Part shown: positions 46,303-55,666 of the stretch, in pieces
How positions within the stretch are numbered: position 1 is the first letter of the stretch
How the letters are laid out: each line of letters opens with the position of its first letter
Assembly: GCA_938007965.1 (NCBI GenBank)
Contig: CALLMH010000006.1
Coordinates: 1-64,000, forward strand
Length of the DNA: 64,000 bases
From: an uncultured Saprospiraceae bacterium
GTDB lineage: Bacteria > Bacteroidota > Bacteroidia > Chitinophagales > Saprospiraceae
Direction of reading: 5' to 3'
Notes under the pieces: generated by a model
Databases searched by the model: none
Told to the model about the DNA's origin: nothing
What the model saw: the letters and a program-made list of their open reading frames with translations, nothing else
Program-made: the position numbers and the translations under genes

Positions 46303-47133
46303 ATGAAAAATTTATTATATCTATTAGCACTCATCTTCATGGTGTCTTCTTGCGAAGAAAAAATGGTGGTAATTCCAGAATTTGAAGCAATCGAAACAGG
46401 TAAAGTTGTTTTTGTAGAAGAACTTACAGGAGTACGATGTCCTAATTGTCCAGCGGGTTCGGAAAGGCTGAAGTCGATACAGACACTATATCCTGACAAT
46501 GTAGTAGTAGTAGCGATACATGGAATCGATCTTGCTAAACCCTTGGATGAAAGCAGATATGATTTTAGAAATGACGACGCGGCTGATTTAGAAATTTTTC
46601 TAAAAGAGTGGTTGGGAAAACCATCCGCTTACTTTAATAGGGTACGATTCGAAGAATTGGGCGAAATATGGGGAAATCCAGCTAATGGTCAGTGGCAAGG
46701 ATACATAGAAAGAGAATTAGAAAAAGAGCAAGTGATAGATCTCTCCATGACTAAATCATATAACCAAGAGACGAGAGAATTGGAGATTACTATAGGTGCA
46801 CTCCCGTTGGTAGATTTGAACGGTGAATTCAAAGTGACCATCATGCTTACCGAAAGTGGTATTGTAGATGCACAAGATGATCAAAATAGTATTATTCTAG
46901 ATTACGTACACAATCACGTATTGATGGATGTGATTACGAATTTCGATGGAGATGCATTTGCAAATGCCCTAGTGAAGAATCAGCCTGTAGCCAAAACATA
47001 CGTATATACTATACCTGATGATGGTAGTGGGTTATGGAATGTTGAAAATCTTGAAATTGCAGCTTTCGTAGCCAATACAGAAGGAGAATCAGAAGAGATA
47101 CTTCAAGGCGCTTATTCGCTATTATTAGACTAA
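46303..47133 (+). CDS. Omp28-related lipoprotein with thioredoxin-like CxxC
   Basis: 276 residues. Lipobox VSSC (C17). The mature protein opens with a thioredoxin-like strand and redox pair C46-C49 in GVRCPNCPAGSERL, followed by the VVVVAIHG strand. Residues about 145-276 form a beta-sandwich, with DYVHNHVLMDVIT, as in Porphyromonas Omp28. Family function is unknown; surface exposure is likely. Linked to the preceding barrel gene. Confidence 0.8.
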   Translation: MKNLLYLLALIFMVSSCEEKMVVIPEFEAIETGKVVFVEELTGVRCPNCPAGSERLKSIQTLYPDNVVVVAIHGIDLAKPLDESRYDFRNDDAADLEIFLKEWLGKPSAYFNRVRFEELGEIWGNPANGQWQGYIERELEKEQVIDLSMTKSYNQETRELEITIGALPLVDLNGEFKVTIMLTESGIVDAQDDQNSIILDYVHNHVLMDVITNFDGDAFANALVKNQPVAKTYVYTIPDDGSGLWNVENLEIAAFVANTEGESEEILQGAYSLLLD

Positions 47134-47181
47134 GTAGCGATCAAAAAGTATGTAGCCTTAGGTATTGTAACGCATCTAAGA

Positions 47182-47913
47182 CTACTTTCCAATCAAAAAT
47201 ATAGAGGGACGTTTGTGGAATTGCTTCCAATGCGTCCCTTTCCATTTTTTAATGATTTTAGTCTTGATGAATTGATCTGGCCCATTGATATCGCAAGCTA
47301 TGCATAATCTCAGATTGGGAGAAAATGCCTTCATACAATGCTCCAGCATAAATTCATTGCGGTAAGGAGCTTCCATGAATATCTGAGTTTGATTGGTTTT
47401 CATGACCAACTGCTCCAATGACTTTAATTTCTGAATCAGTTTAGGAGATTTATTCGGTAGATACCCATTGAATGCGAAGTTTTGACCATTCATACCAGAA
47501 GAAATCAAACCTAATAATATGGAGGATGGACCGATCAATGGAACTACATCTATATCATTCTCATGGCAATAAGTTACAGACAGGTGACCCGGATCGGCTA
47601 TCCCAGGACAGCCCGCCTCAGAAAAAACTCCCACATCTGTCCCCTCTTTCAATATTTCTAAGAATGAATGTAGCCCGTTCGATGGATCGTTCTTATCCAA
47701 TTCGAATATGGTAAGATTTGAAATCGCCATCGGGTGACCCGCGATTTTTATAAATCTCCTAGCAGTCCTAGCTCGCTCCACTACAAAGTGAGACGTCTGC
47801 CGAATCCTGTCTATAGCTTCTACTGACAATGAATCTATATGCTCATCTACGATCGGGCACGGCATCATGTATAATTTACCATACTTTGATTGAGCGTTTT
47901 CATTAGAAGACAT
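47182..47913 (-). CDS. RsmI-like tetrapyrrole-methylase-fold SAM methyltransferase
   Basis: 243 residues from the ATG at 47913 (MSSNENAQ), preferred to an upstream ATG at 47943. It contains LYMMPCPIVDEH at the start (compare LYVVATPIGN in RsmI), FVVERARTARRFI, SEAGCPGIADPG with the SAM-binding Gly/Asp, PLIGPSSILLGLISSGMNG and a C-terminal FHKRPSIFLIGK. RsmI methylates C1402 of 16S rRNA at the 2'-O. This version is shorter and divergent, and may be the separate Bacteroidota paralogue, so the symbol is withheld. Confidence 0.85.
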   Translation of the reverse strand: MSSNENAQSKYGKLYMMPCPIVDEHIDSLSVEAIDRIRQTSHFVVERARTARRFIKIAGHPMAISNLTIFELDKNDPSNGLHSFLEILKEGTDVGVFSEAGCPGIADPGHLSVTYCHENDIDVVPLIGPSSILLGLISSGMNGQNFAFNGYLPNKSPKLIQKLKSLEQLVMKTNQTQIFMEAPYRNEFMLEHCMKAFSPNLRLCIACDINGPDQFIKTKIIKKWKGTHWKQFHKRPSIFLIGK

Positions 47914-48197
47914 AGTGCCGATTTTTAATATTAATGACAGCAAAGCTAATATTTTTTAGCCTCCATAATCCCTCTTCTCGTGAAATGATTGCCTCGAAAT
48001 CAGGATCTCTCACCTTGCTGTCGGAGGCATAATGTGATAGATTTATTTAATCGTCTAATGCAGAATCCTAAAGAGCCTTCTCTTTTCATGGCATTCAGAA
48101 CCGATATGGAAGAGTATTAAGATATTGAGAGATAAGAATTTTCAAATTAAACTATCTCCTAATATATTAACTATCTAAAATTTGCGAAATTTGCAAG

Positions 48198-50462
48198 ATG
48201 AACAATGTAGGACATTCATATTTAGAAGAATTAAACGAAATACAGAGGAACGCGGTCACTGCTATCGATGGTCCTGTAATGGTAATCGCTGGTCCAGGAT
48301 CTGGCAAGACACGGGTTCTCACCTATAGAATCGCTCATATTATCAATCAAGGCGTACCTCCATGGGAGATATTGGCACTTACCTTTACCAATAAGGCAGC
48401 TAAGGAGATGAAAGAAAGAATCGAAAAGGTTGTCGGTTCGGGTGCTCAGCGTGTATGGGCTGGTACTTTTCACTCTCTCTTCGCAAAGATTCTAAGAAGA
48501 GAAGCACATAGAATCGGATATCCGAACGACTTTACCATCTATGATACAGATGATAGCAAAAGTGTGATCAACGGAATTATAAAATCTCTCAACTTAGATA
48601 AGAAAGTATATAATAATGGTGCAGTCCGTGCCAGGATATCCGCAGCAAAGAGTAACCTCATCACCCCCAAAGCATATGTGAATAATGAAGAATTAATGGC
48701 GCTCGACAGGCAAAATCGTAGACCGCTTATATACCAGATATATGAGAAATATGTTGCCAAATGTCTAAGGGCAGGAGCAATGGATTTCGATGACTTACTT
48801 CTTCAGATGTTCCGCTTGCTCTATCAAAACCCTGACGGCGTAAGAGAAAAATACCAACAACAGTTCAAGTATATAATGGTAGATGAGTTCCAGGATACAA
48901 ACGTACTCCAGTACTCGACCATCAAACTTCTAGTAGAATATCCTGGCAGTCCTCAGAATATATGTATCGTAGGAGATGATGCGCAGTCTATCTATTCATT
49001 TAGAGGGGCGACGATCGAGAATATATTGATGTATCAAAGTGACTACCCTAATGTACAGACCTTCAAACTAGAGCAGAACTATAGGTCTACATCATTCATC
49101 GTAGGAGCTGCTAATGAAGTGATCAATAATAATAGGCGTCAGATCCCGAAGAAGATATGGACAGACAAAGGAGAAGGAGAAAGGATCAAAGTCATCAAAG
49201 CGATGACAGAAACCGAAGAAGGAAAGCGAATCGCAGATAGCATCGTAGAAAATAAAAATCGATATAATCTTAGAAACAATGAGATTGCAATCCTATACAG
49301 GACCAATTCTCAATCAAGAGTATTCGAGGAGCAACTGAGAAGATCTAATATCGCCTATCGTATATATGGTGGCTTATCATTCTACCAAAGAAAAGAAATC
49401 AAGGATCTAGTAGCATACATGAGACTTGCCGTAAATGATAAAGATGATGAAGCGCTAAAAAGGATTATCAACTATCCTAGAAGAAGTATAGGTAAGACGA
49501 CAGTGGATAAAATATCTCAATTGGCCGATGACAACGAAATGAGCATGTGGGAGGTCCTCGCTCATATAGATTTCGGTCCGAGATCAAAGAAATCAATCGG
49601 AGAATTCGTTAAATTGATCAAGTCATTCAAACAAAAGGCAATAACTCAAGATGCTTACGAACTGGCTACGTTCATATCTAGAAAATCAGGAATAGCCGAA
49701 CTTCTAAAATCTGATACGAGTCCCGAAGGAGAGGGAAGAGTAGAAAATGTAAATGCCTTATTGGATGCCGTAAAAGAATTCGTCGATGACGATGAATTGG
49801 TCGACGGAGAAGAGATGACTGATAAGTCGATGTCAGCATTCTTGCAGTCTATATCTCTTATGACGGATGCTGATAAGGATGAAAAAAATACAGATGTCGT
49901 AGCCCTTATGAGCGTGCACGCTGCCAAAGGTCTAGAGTTTAGATCGGTATATGTGGTGGGGCTCGAAGAGAATCTGTTCCCATCGTTTATGTCACTATCA
50001 TCACCTGATCAGATCGATGAGGAGCGTAGACTGTTCTATGTAGCCATCACTCGAGCTGAGGAGTATCTTACTCTAAGTTTCGCGGCGAGTAGATACCAGT
50101 ACGGTAGCGCAAGATACAATGATCCTAGTAGGTTCTTAGAGGAACTCGGCCAATCAAATATAGATACGCTAATGTCTATCTCAAAAGAAAAGCCTAGCTT
50201 CGGAAAACCCAAAGTATTGGGTAATTTTAAGAAATTGAGACCGCAAAACGTACCTGCACTAGGCATCGATCCTGATGACTTCAAAGCCAGCCCAGCATCC
50301 CAGATCAAAGCGGGGATGACTGTCATCCACTTAAAGTTTGGTCAAGGAGTCGTAAAGACTATCGACGAACGACTAGTGGCTACGATATTCTTCGATGGAC
50401 TGCCCGATAGTAAAGAAAAACGTATCATGCTCAAATATGCAAAACTTCAAATAGTCGATTAA
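48198..50462 (+). CDS. UvrD/PcrA-type DNA helicase
   Basis: 754 residues, superfamily 1A. Walker A GPGSGKTRVLTYR (about 31-43), LALTFTNKAAKEM, motif II MVDEFQDTN, GDDAQSIYSFRGA, LEQNYRST, MSVHAAKGLEF and YVAITRAEEYLTL. The C-terminal region (about 690-754) includes a Tudor-like segment VIHLKFGQGVVKTI, typical of PcrA. It unwinds DNA 3'-5' in repair and replication restart. The histidine-kinase gene starts 3 bases after its stop, so they share a transcript. Confidence 0.95.
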   Translation: MNNVGHSYLEELNEIQRNAVTAIDGPVMVIAGPGSGKTRVLTYRIAHIINQGVPPWEILALTFTNKAAKEMKERIEKVVGSGAQRVWAGTFHSLFAKILRREAHRIGYPNDFTIYDTDDSKSVINGIIKSLNLDKKVYNNGAVRARISAAKSNLITPKAYVNNEELMALDRQNRRPLIYQIYEKYVAKCLRAGAMDFDDLLLQMFRLLYQNPDGVREKYQQQFKYIMVDEFQDTNVLQYSTIKLLVEYPGSPQNICIVGDDAQSIYSFRGATIENILMYQSDYPNVQTFKLEQNYRSTSFIVGAANEVINNNRRQIPKKIWTDKGEGERIKVIKAMTETEEGKRIADSIVENKNRYNLRNNEIAILYRTNSQSRVFEEQLRRSNIAYRIYGGLSFYQRKEIKDLVAYMRLAVNDKDDEALKRIINYPRRSIGKTTVDKISQLADDNEMSMWEVLAHIDFGPRSKKSIGEFVKLIKSFKQKAITQDAYELATFISRKSGIAELLKSDTSPEGEGRVENVNALLDAVKEFVDDDELVDGEEMTDKSMSAFLQSISLMTDADKDEKNTDVVALMSVHAAKGLEFRSVYVVGLEENLFPSFMSLSSPDQIDEERRLFYVAITRAEEYLTLSFAASRYQYGSARYNDPSRFLEELGQSNIDTLMSISKEKPSFGKPKVLGNFKKLRPQNVPALGIDPDDFKASPASQIKAGMTVIHLKFGQGVVKTIDERLVATIFFDGLPDSKEKRIMLKYAKLQIVD

Positions 50463-50465
50463 TCT

Positions 50466-52433
50466 ATGATGGTCAGATCTTGGATATCACTTTTTACCTT
50501 TCTGGGAGTCTTTCTTTTTTCTTCCACAATCTATGGGCAATATAGGGTAAAAACGATAGACTTGTCCAAGACGATTACCGCACTAAAGACTACCGAGGCA
50601 GGTTATCTGCAATATGGCACCGCTACTGGAGAGTTGGGTTTATACGATGGGATTGTGCTGGACCGTAGCGCATCTTTTAATTCCAGTATTCAAGGAATCC
50701 AAGATGATTATATCATGACCTCTGGTGGATTATTCACTCTTGATAAAGAAAAAAAAATATTACAAAGCCCAAATAACCTCCGTGTACTAGATTATAATTC
50801 AAAATTGAAAATGCTCCTAACCACATCGGGTATTTTCAATAAATCAGGAAACGACTTTATACCGAATCGAGAAGAATTCTATGATATAAATGAAGTCCAG
50901 AACGGTAAGTTCTTCGAGGTTGCTGGAGTAGATTATCTGTGGATTGACCGATCGATATATGTGAAGGATAAATCCTGGAAAGAATTCATATTACACCCGA
51001 GATCTGAAATAAGTGTCACTTCTCAGAAGGACAAACTCATAATATCTGATCATACGAGCATAGTCTCAGTCGCAGATGGTGGATCTATCGATACACTGTA
51101 TAGATCTGACACTATCGGTCTGACCAAAATATATGCGCTCAACAGATCCGATCTTCTATACTGTGCGGATAATCAAGTGGGCATATTCAATAGTCAGGAT
51201 AAAGAACTTACTAATATCCGAGAGCTCAATACAGCCTTGATAAACGCGGTCGCTGTAGATAGGTGGGAAAACGTATGGATCGCGGCAGGCTCATATCTAT
51301 ACCAAGTAATAGATGCACAAAACACCAAAAATCAAGAGCCTCCAAAAATCATGATATCTCATATCCAGGTAAATGGAAGAAGCCAAGCAAAAGAGAAGCC
51401 GATCGTTTTAGAAAATGAAAATAACGATCTAGAGATATCATATAGAGGCGTCCACCTCACGAGGCCGCAAGATCTAGTATATCAGTACAAATTATCAAAA
51501 TCGAATACTTCCGCGGGAAATGAAAATCAAAATAAATGGAGCAAACCAAGTAAAAAGAGAGAAGCTGAATTCAGAAATTTAGATCCTGGGAAATTTCGAT
51601 TTCAAGTACGTGCAACGGTAGATGACGTATATCATACTTATTCTAGAACCATCGAAATCCGGGTGAATGATGATTCTGTACAGTACTATTGGCTAGCTGG
51701 ATTACTAGGGGCGCTGGGTGTATTTCTTACCGCTATATTCTTCAATGCACGATACAATCGACTAAAAGAAAAATCAGACCAAGAGAGAAAGCTTCTAATG
51801 CAAGAAAACAAGATGCTGAGCCTACAGCAAACTGCTCTCCAGCTGCAGATGAATCCTCATTTTGTATTCAATGCACTAAATTCCATACAAGGATTGATCG
51901 CTAAAGAAGATAATAAGAAGGCAAGACGATACCTTCAGCAATTCTCGTCGATGATGAGGAGCGTATTAAATCAAAGTAGAGAAGAAAAAATATCAATAGA
52001 GGACGAAATAGCATATCTGAAAAGCTATCTTTCTCTCGAACAGATGGCAAATAATGACAGTTTCGATTTCGATATAATCATAGATCCTAATGTGGAACAC
52101 GGCATAGATATACCGACTATGATTATACAACCATTCATAGAGAATGCAATCATACATGGTGTAAAGGGACTCAAAGAAAGGCGAGGTGTGATCACAGTAC
52201 ATTTCGATCAAGATGGTGAAAAAATAAAATGCACCATCTCTGACAATGGACAAGGAAGAAAAGCTGCAGCTCAAAATAAAGTATCCTCACACAAATCTGT
52301 AGCCCTAGATGTAGTAAGAGAAAGACTCACTGGAAAAGGGATAAAGACAAATCCAATAGAATACACTGATAAACATAGTCAACAAGGCTCCCCTATAGGA
52401 ACAGAAGTAGAAATCACAATACCCATCGTCTAA
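50466..52433 (+). CDS. LytS-type sensor histidine kinase
   Basis: 655 residues. Signal peptide (ending near STIYGQY), a sensor region of about 390 residues with beta-propeller-like and Y_Y_Y-type segments (residues ~300-390, VNGRSQAKEKP through IEIRVND), one membrane helix (about 408-428), a coiled coil and a His_kinase domain with H465 in LQMNPHFVFNALNSIQG. The ATP lid shows MIIQPFIENAIIHG and ISDNGQGRK. Such kinases normally signal through a LytTR response regulator; none is adjacent, though a solo LytTR gene lies 10 kb downstream. It follows the helicase by 3 bases. Confidence 0.87.
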   Translation: MMVRSWISLFTFLGVFLFSSTIYGQYRVKTIDLSKTITALKTTEAGYLQYGTATGELGLYDGIVLDRSASFNSSIQGIQDDYIMTSGGLFTLDKEKKILQSPNNLRVLDYNSKLKMLLTTSGIFNKSGNDFIPNREEFYDINEVQNGKFFEVAGVDYLWIDRSIYVKDKSWKEFILHPRSEISVTSQKDKLIISDHTSIVSVADGGSIDTLYRSDTIGLTKIYALNRSDLLYCADNQVGIFNSQDKELTNIRELNTALINAVAVDRWENVWIAAGSYLYQVIDAQNTKNQEPPKIMISHIQVNGRSQAKEKPIVLENENNDLEISYRGVHLTRPQDLVYQYKLSKSNTSAGNENQNKWSKPSKKREAEFRNLDPGKFRFQVRATVDDVYHTYSRTIEIRVNDDSVQYYWLAGLLGALGVFLTAIFFNARYNRLKEKSDQERKLLMQENKMLSLQQTALQLQMNPHFVFNALNSIQGLIAKEDNKKARRYLQQFSSMMRSVLNQSREEKISIEDEIAYLKSYLSLEQMANNDSFDFDIIIDPNVEHGIDIPTMIIQPFIENAIIHGVKGLKERRGVITVHFDQDGEKIKCTISDNGQGRKAAAQNKVSSHKSVALDVVRERLTGKGIKTNPIEYTDKHSQQGSPIGTEVEITIPIV

Positions 52434-52475
52434 GTGACCGATAATCAATCAGTAATCTGAAAATAAAATAAATAA

Positions 52476-53090
52476 TTGAGTAGAAAAACAAATATAGCTT
52501 ATACAACGAGCATCATTACTATGATCAAGAATCCCCGCTTAGGTCATGTAAAAACCAGACTTGCTAAGGATGTGGGTGACCAAAAAGCACTTGAGATCTA
52601 TCTGAAATTAACAGATCATACTAGGGCGGTGTTGGAGTCGGTTTCATATATTAATAGGAATGTCTACTACTCTGAGTTTGTAGACGATACAGATGCTTGG
52701 TCTTCCGATCTATTTATCAAAGGTCTGCAACCTAATGGGAACTTAGGAGACAGGATAAAACATGCATTTGCAGAGGTGTTCGAGAAGAACGAAAAAGTAA
52801 TCATCATCGGCAGCGATTGTGCGCAATTATCAGCCGATCACATCCAACAAGCAATAGATGCTCTCGACAACCATAACGTCGTCATCGGTCCAAGTCTTGA
52901 TGGTGGTTACTATCTGATAGGAATGGATGCTAATTATGATTTTCTATTCGAGGACATCAAATGGAGTACTGATTCTGTATTCGAAGAAACTAAGTCTAAA
53001 GCACTCGACCAAAAACTTACCGTAACAGAAATAGAGAAGTTATCTGATATAGATTACATAGTTGACTGGGAAAAATATGGATTTGATTGA
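52476..53090 (+). CDS. DUF2064/TIGR04282-type glycosyltransferase
   Basis: 204 residues with the nucleotide-diphospho-sugar transferase fold: MIKNPRLGHVKTRLAKDVG, IIIGSDCAQLSADHI (GSDCAQ with acid residue) and GPSLDGGYYLIGM. The family includes the glycosyltransferase of arsenosugar synthesis, but here no arsenic gene is near. The start is TTG at 52476: the first ATG (52521) would remove the first strand of the fold, and no ATG or GTG precedes it. Confidence 0.85.
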   Translation: MSRKTNIAYTTSIITMIKNPRLGHVKTRLAKDVGDQKALEIYLKLTDHTRAVLESVSYINRNVYYSEFVDDTDAWSSDLFIKGLQPNGNLGDRIKHAFAEVFEKNEKVIIIGSDCAQLSADHIQQAIDALDNHNVVIGPSLDGGYYLIGMDANYDFLFEDIKWSTDSVFEETKSKALDQKLTVTEIEKLSDIDYIVDWEKYGFD

Positions 53091-53120
53091 GCGGGAAGAT
53101 TATTTGACAGGATTTCAAGA

Positions 53121-54041
53121 TCACTTTAAAAAATCAATATTTCGCTTCAATCCTTGAAACTTCGTACGTTTTACAGGAGATCCTGCGAATATTTTATCAA
53201 ATGTGTCTTCCGTTATCTCTTGCCAGTCACTCTTCGTCATTCCCAATAAGTCTTCTTGGGGTAGAAATTCTGGTTCTTCGTGTGGTTTTGAGAATCGATT
53301 CCAAGGACACACTTGCTGACAGATATCACAGCCAAACATCCAATCCTGCATCTGTGGAGAAAACTCTTTTGGGAGCTCTCCTTTCTTTTCGATGGTCAGA
53401 TAAGAGATGCATTTACTACCATCCATGATATATCCTTCCTCACTTATGGCGTCAGTCGGACATGCTTCTATACATCGAGTGCATGTGCCACAGTGGTCCT
53501 TTATCGGATGATCGTAGTCCAATTCTAGATCGCAGATGATCTCACAAAGAAAGAAATATGACCCATTTTTAGGATTGACCAATAATGTGTGCTTACCGAC
53601 CCATCCCAATCCTGATCGACGTGCCCAGTCGCGCTCTAGTACGGGAGCGCTATCTACAAAGCAACGTCCATCTACTTCGCCATAAGTTTCTTGAATCCAC
53701 TTGAAGAGCATAATTAGTTTCTTCTTTACTACTTTGTGATAGTCTTTGCCATATGCATACATGGCTAGTTTTGGTGCTGATTCTTCTTGGACGGCTTCTG
53801 TGTAGTAATTGTACATCAAACTAATCACAGACTTAGATCCTGGGACCAGTTCTGTGGGATCGACCCGTTTATCAAAGTGGTTTTCCATATAGGACATCTC
53901 TCCGTGATTCCCTTGATTTAGCCAGGATTCTAGTCGGCGTGCTTCAGGGTCCATGTGTTCAGCTTTGGCTATAGCAATACCCATAAAGCCTAATTCGGTA
54001 GCTTTTTGCTTGATTTGGAATGTTACGGCAGTTTTATTCAT
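53121..54041 (-). CDS. queG: Epoxyqueuosine reductase
   Basis: Last step of queuosine tRNA modification, cobalamin-dependent. 306 residues. Two [4Fe-4S] clusters: C184, C187, C190, C194 (CGTCTRCIEAC) and C211, C238, C241, C245 (CDICQQVCPWN). The catalytic Asp is D130 in CFVDSAPVLERDWA. The C-terminal HEAT extension of long QueG is absent. Its ATG overlaps the preceding glycosyltransferase stop by 4 bases. Confidence 0.95.
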   Translation of the reverse strand: MNKTAVTFQIKQKATELGFMGIAIAKAEHMDPEARRLESWLNQGNHGEMSYMENHFDKRVDPTELVPGSKSVISLMYNYYTEAVQEESAPKLAMYAYGKDYHKVVKKKLIMLFKWIQETYGEVDGRCFVDSAPVLERDWARRSGLGWVGKHTLLVNPKNGSYFFLCEIICDLELDYDHPIKDHCGTCTRCIEACPTDAISEEGYIMDGSKCISYLTIEKKGELPKEFSPQMQDWMFGCDICQQVCPWNRFSKPHEEPEFLPQEDLLGMTKSDWQEITEDTFDKIFAGSPVKRTKFQGLKRNIDFLK

Positions 54042-55066
54042 TGGACCTGTTTTAAGTAAGAAACAAACTCTGCAGCGATTTTATCTTCATTATAATTTTT
54101 TGAAATAAGATCATATGCTCCCTCGGCTAATTTGTCTCTCTTTGATCTGTATCTAGAAAGTGCCAATATAGCCTTGCTGATTTTGTGAGGATCATTTTTT
54201 ACCAACATTATATTTTTCCCATTTTCGAATAATTCTTTGACTCCTTCTGTATCTTTAGTTATGATGCACTTCTTGGCTGCGGCATAGTGATAGATTTTAT
54301 TTGGGATGACGACATCCGTCTTGGCGGACTCTCCGAATACTCCGAGACAAATATCGAATTCGTTGATGGCCGCATTGAGTTTCTCATATGGTACTTTATC
54401 GATAAACTCAATATTGTCTATATCCAGCGATTTAGCCAGTTTCATTACTTTTTTATACGTAGCTCCCGAGCCTATAATTCGAAACTGTATCGATGGTTGG
54501 TCCTTGAGGAGATGTGCAGCTTTTACGATTTTATCAATTCCCTGCAAAGGGTTGAAGCTTCCATAAAAACCAACGATTATCTTATTGGACGTAGGTTTTG
54601 GTATTGGATAAAAAATTGATGTTTCTGCACCAATATAGATCGTATTCATCCGCTTCGTCAGTCGATATTTATCGGTTAGGAATTTTTGGTGCGATTTCGT
54701 ATCCCAAATAAGGATATCAGGCCAATAAAATGATAATAAATCGACAAGGTACTTCTGAGGCGCTTTCCATCTCATACCATAGTCTATCACTCGTGTCATA
54801 TATACCGAGATCAGTGGATCGAATACCACAGGGGCATTACTTGACATCTTCACAAAAGCAACATCTCTGTGTCTAAATGGAGGGATAATTACGAATTCTA
54901 CCGTGGCCGACTTTTTCTTTATCTCTCTGTATGTAGACCAGTTTCTTTTTTCTATTCTATATACCTCTACTGATACATCTTGACGCTTTTTCAATCCATT
55001 GAGGAGGACTAGTACTCGATTGTATCGGAAGTCTGTCTTACCCACAAATAGTAGCTTGAGTTTCAT
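54038..55066 (-). CDS. GT4-type glycosyltransferase
   Basis: 342 residues, GT-B fold: N-terminal domain with LLFVGKTDFRYNRVLVLLNGL and C-terminal domain with VGFYGSFNPLQGIDKIVKAA, IIGSGATYKKV, and the donor-binding acids in ITKDTEGVKELFENG. No membrane segments. The downstream partner in the operon is queG (ATGA-type overlap) and the upstream one is rfaE2 (1-base junction). A role in lipopolysaccharide or capsule sugars is plausible given rfaE2. Confidence 0.82.
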   Translation of the reverse strand: MKLKLLFVGKTDFRYNRVLVLLNGLKKRQDVSVEVYRIEKRNWSTYREIKKKSATVEFVIIPPFRHRDVAFVKMSSNAPVVFDPLISVYMTRVIDYGMRWKAPQKYLVDLLSFYWPDILIWDTKSHQKFLTDKYRLTKRMNTIYIGAETSIFYPIPKPTSNKIIVGFYGSFNPLQGIDKIVKAAHLLKDQPSIQFRIIGSGATYKKVMKLAKSLDIDNIEFIDKVPYEKLNAAINEFDICLGVFGESAKTDVVIPNKIYHYAAAKKCIITKDTEGVKELFENGKNIMLVKNDPHKISKAILALSRYRSKRDKLAEGAYDLISKNYNEDKIAAEFVSYLKQVQ

Positions 55067-55543
55067 CTATCCGTTGAGCTTATTGATCAAATCTGTACTA
55101 GAGTGTCCTTCCAAGAAGGGAATAATAACAACTTGTCCGCCTGTACGCTCTACAAAATCAGCACCTACAATTTGTTCTTTTTTATAGTCTCCGCCTTTGA
55201 CTAATATATCGGGCTGCACGGCTTTGATCAGGCTGATCGGAGTATCGTCTTCGAATATTATTACAACATCCACAGAAGATAGCGCTGCCAATATCGAAGC
55301 TCTACTTTTTTCATCTTTTATTGGTCTTTCTGGACCTTTGAGTCTTTTTACTGAGTCGTCTGAGTTGAGACCTACCACGAGGATATCACCTTTCGCCTTT
55401 GCTTCTTCTAGATAAGTAATATGCCCCAGGTGAAGTATATCAAAACAACCATTGGTAAATACAATCTTATGACCTAGCTTCTTCAAGTCTTTGAGAAGAA
55501 TTCGATAGGAGGATAGTTCGAGGATTTTATTTTTGAATGTCAT
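55067..55543 (-). CDS. rfaE2: D-glycero-beta-D-manno-heptose 1-phosphate adenylyltransferase (RfaE2-like)
   Basis: 158 residues, only the adenylyltransferase half of HldE. The cytidylyltransferase HxGH motif is seen in NGCFDILHLGH (31-41); GLNSDDSVKRLKGPERPI and LVKGGDYKKE are family blocks. It makes ADP-heptose for lipopolysaccharide core or related glycans. The matching kinase domain is elsewhere. First gene of the rfaE2-glycosyltransferase-queG set. Confidence 0.92.
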   Translation of the reverse strand: MTFKNKILELSSYRILLKDLKKLGHKIVFTNGCFDILHLGHITYLEEAKAKGDILVVGLNSDDSVKRLKGPERPIKDEKSRASILAALSSVDVVIIFEDDTPISLIKAVQPDILVKGGDYKKEQIVGADFVERTGGQVVIIPFLEGHSSTDLINKLNG

Positions 55544-55599
55544 TTTTTATACTGTGTCTTTTTGTTTCGAGTTTTTATGGTGTTTAGAGTACTTATTTT

Positions 55600-55615
55600 T
55601 TGCTACAAAAGCCGG
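55600..55615. repeat. Direct repeat copy 1
   Basis: TTGCTACAAAAGCCGG, repeated exactly 47 bases downstream at 55647. It lies between polA and rfaE2 and partly overlaps a hairpin element. Confidence 0.8.
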
Positions 55616-55618
55616 AAT

Positions 55619-55666
55619 GTGACCGTTTTCCCTCAATTCTGACGAATTGCTACAAAAGCCGGTCAC
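55619..55666 (-). terminator. Nested hairpin behind polA
   Basis: Outer stem GTGACCG (55619-55625) with CGGTCAC (55660-55666); inner stem CAATTC (55634-55639) with GAATTG (55644-55649), loop TGAC. It touches the polA stop (55667-55669), so it could act as a terminator or RNA 3' end stabiliser for polA, though T runs are weak (TTTTCC inside). A palindromic intergenic element is the alternative. Confidence 0.45.
55647..55662. repeat. Direct repeat copy 2
   Basis: Exact copy of the 16-mer at 55600. Its last bases, CGG, are the start of the right arm of the hairpin (CGGTCAC). Confidence 0.8.
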
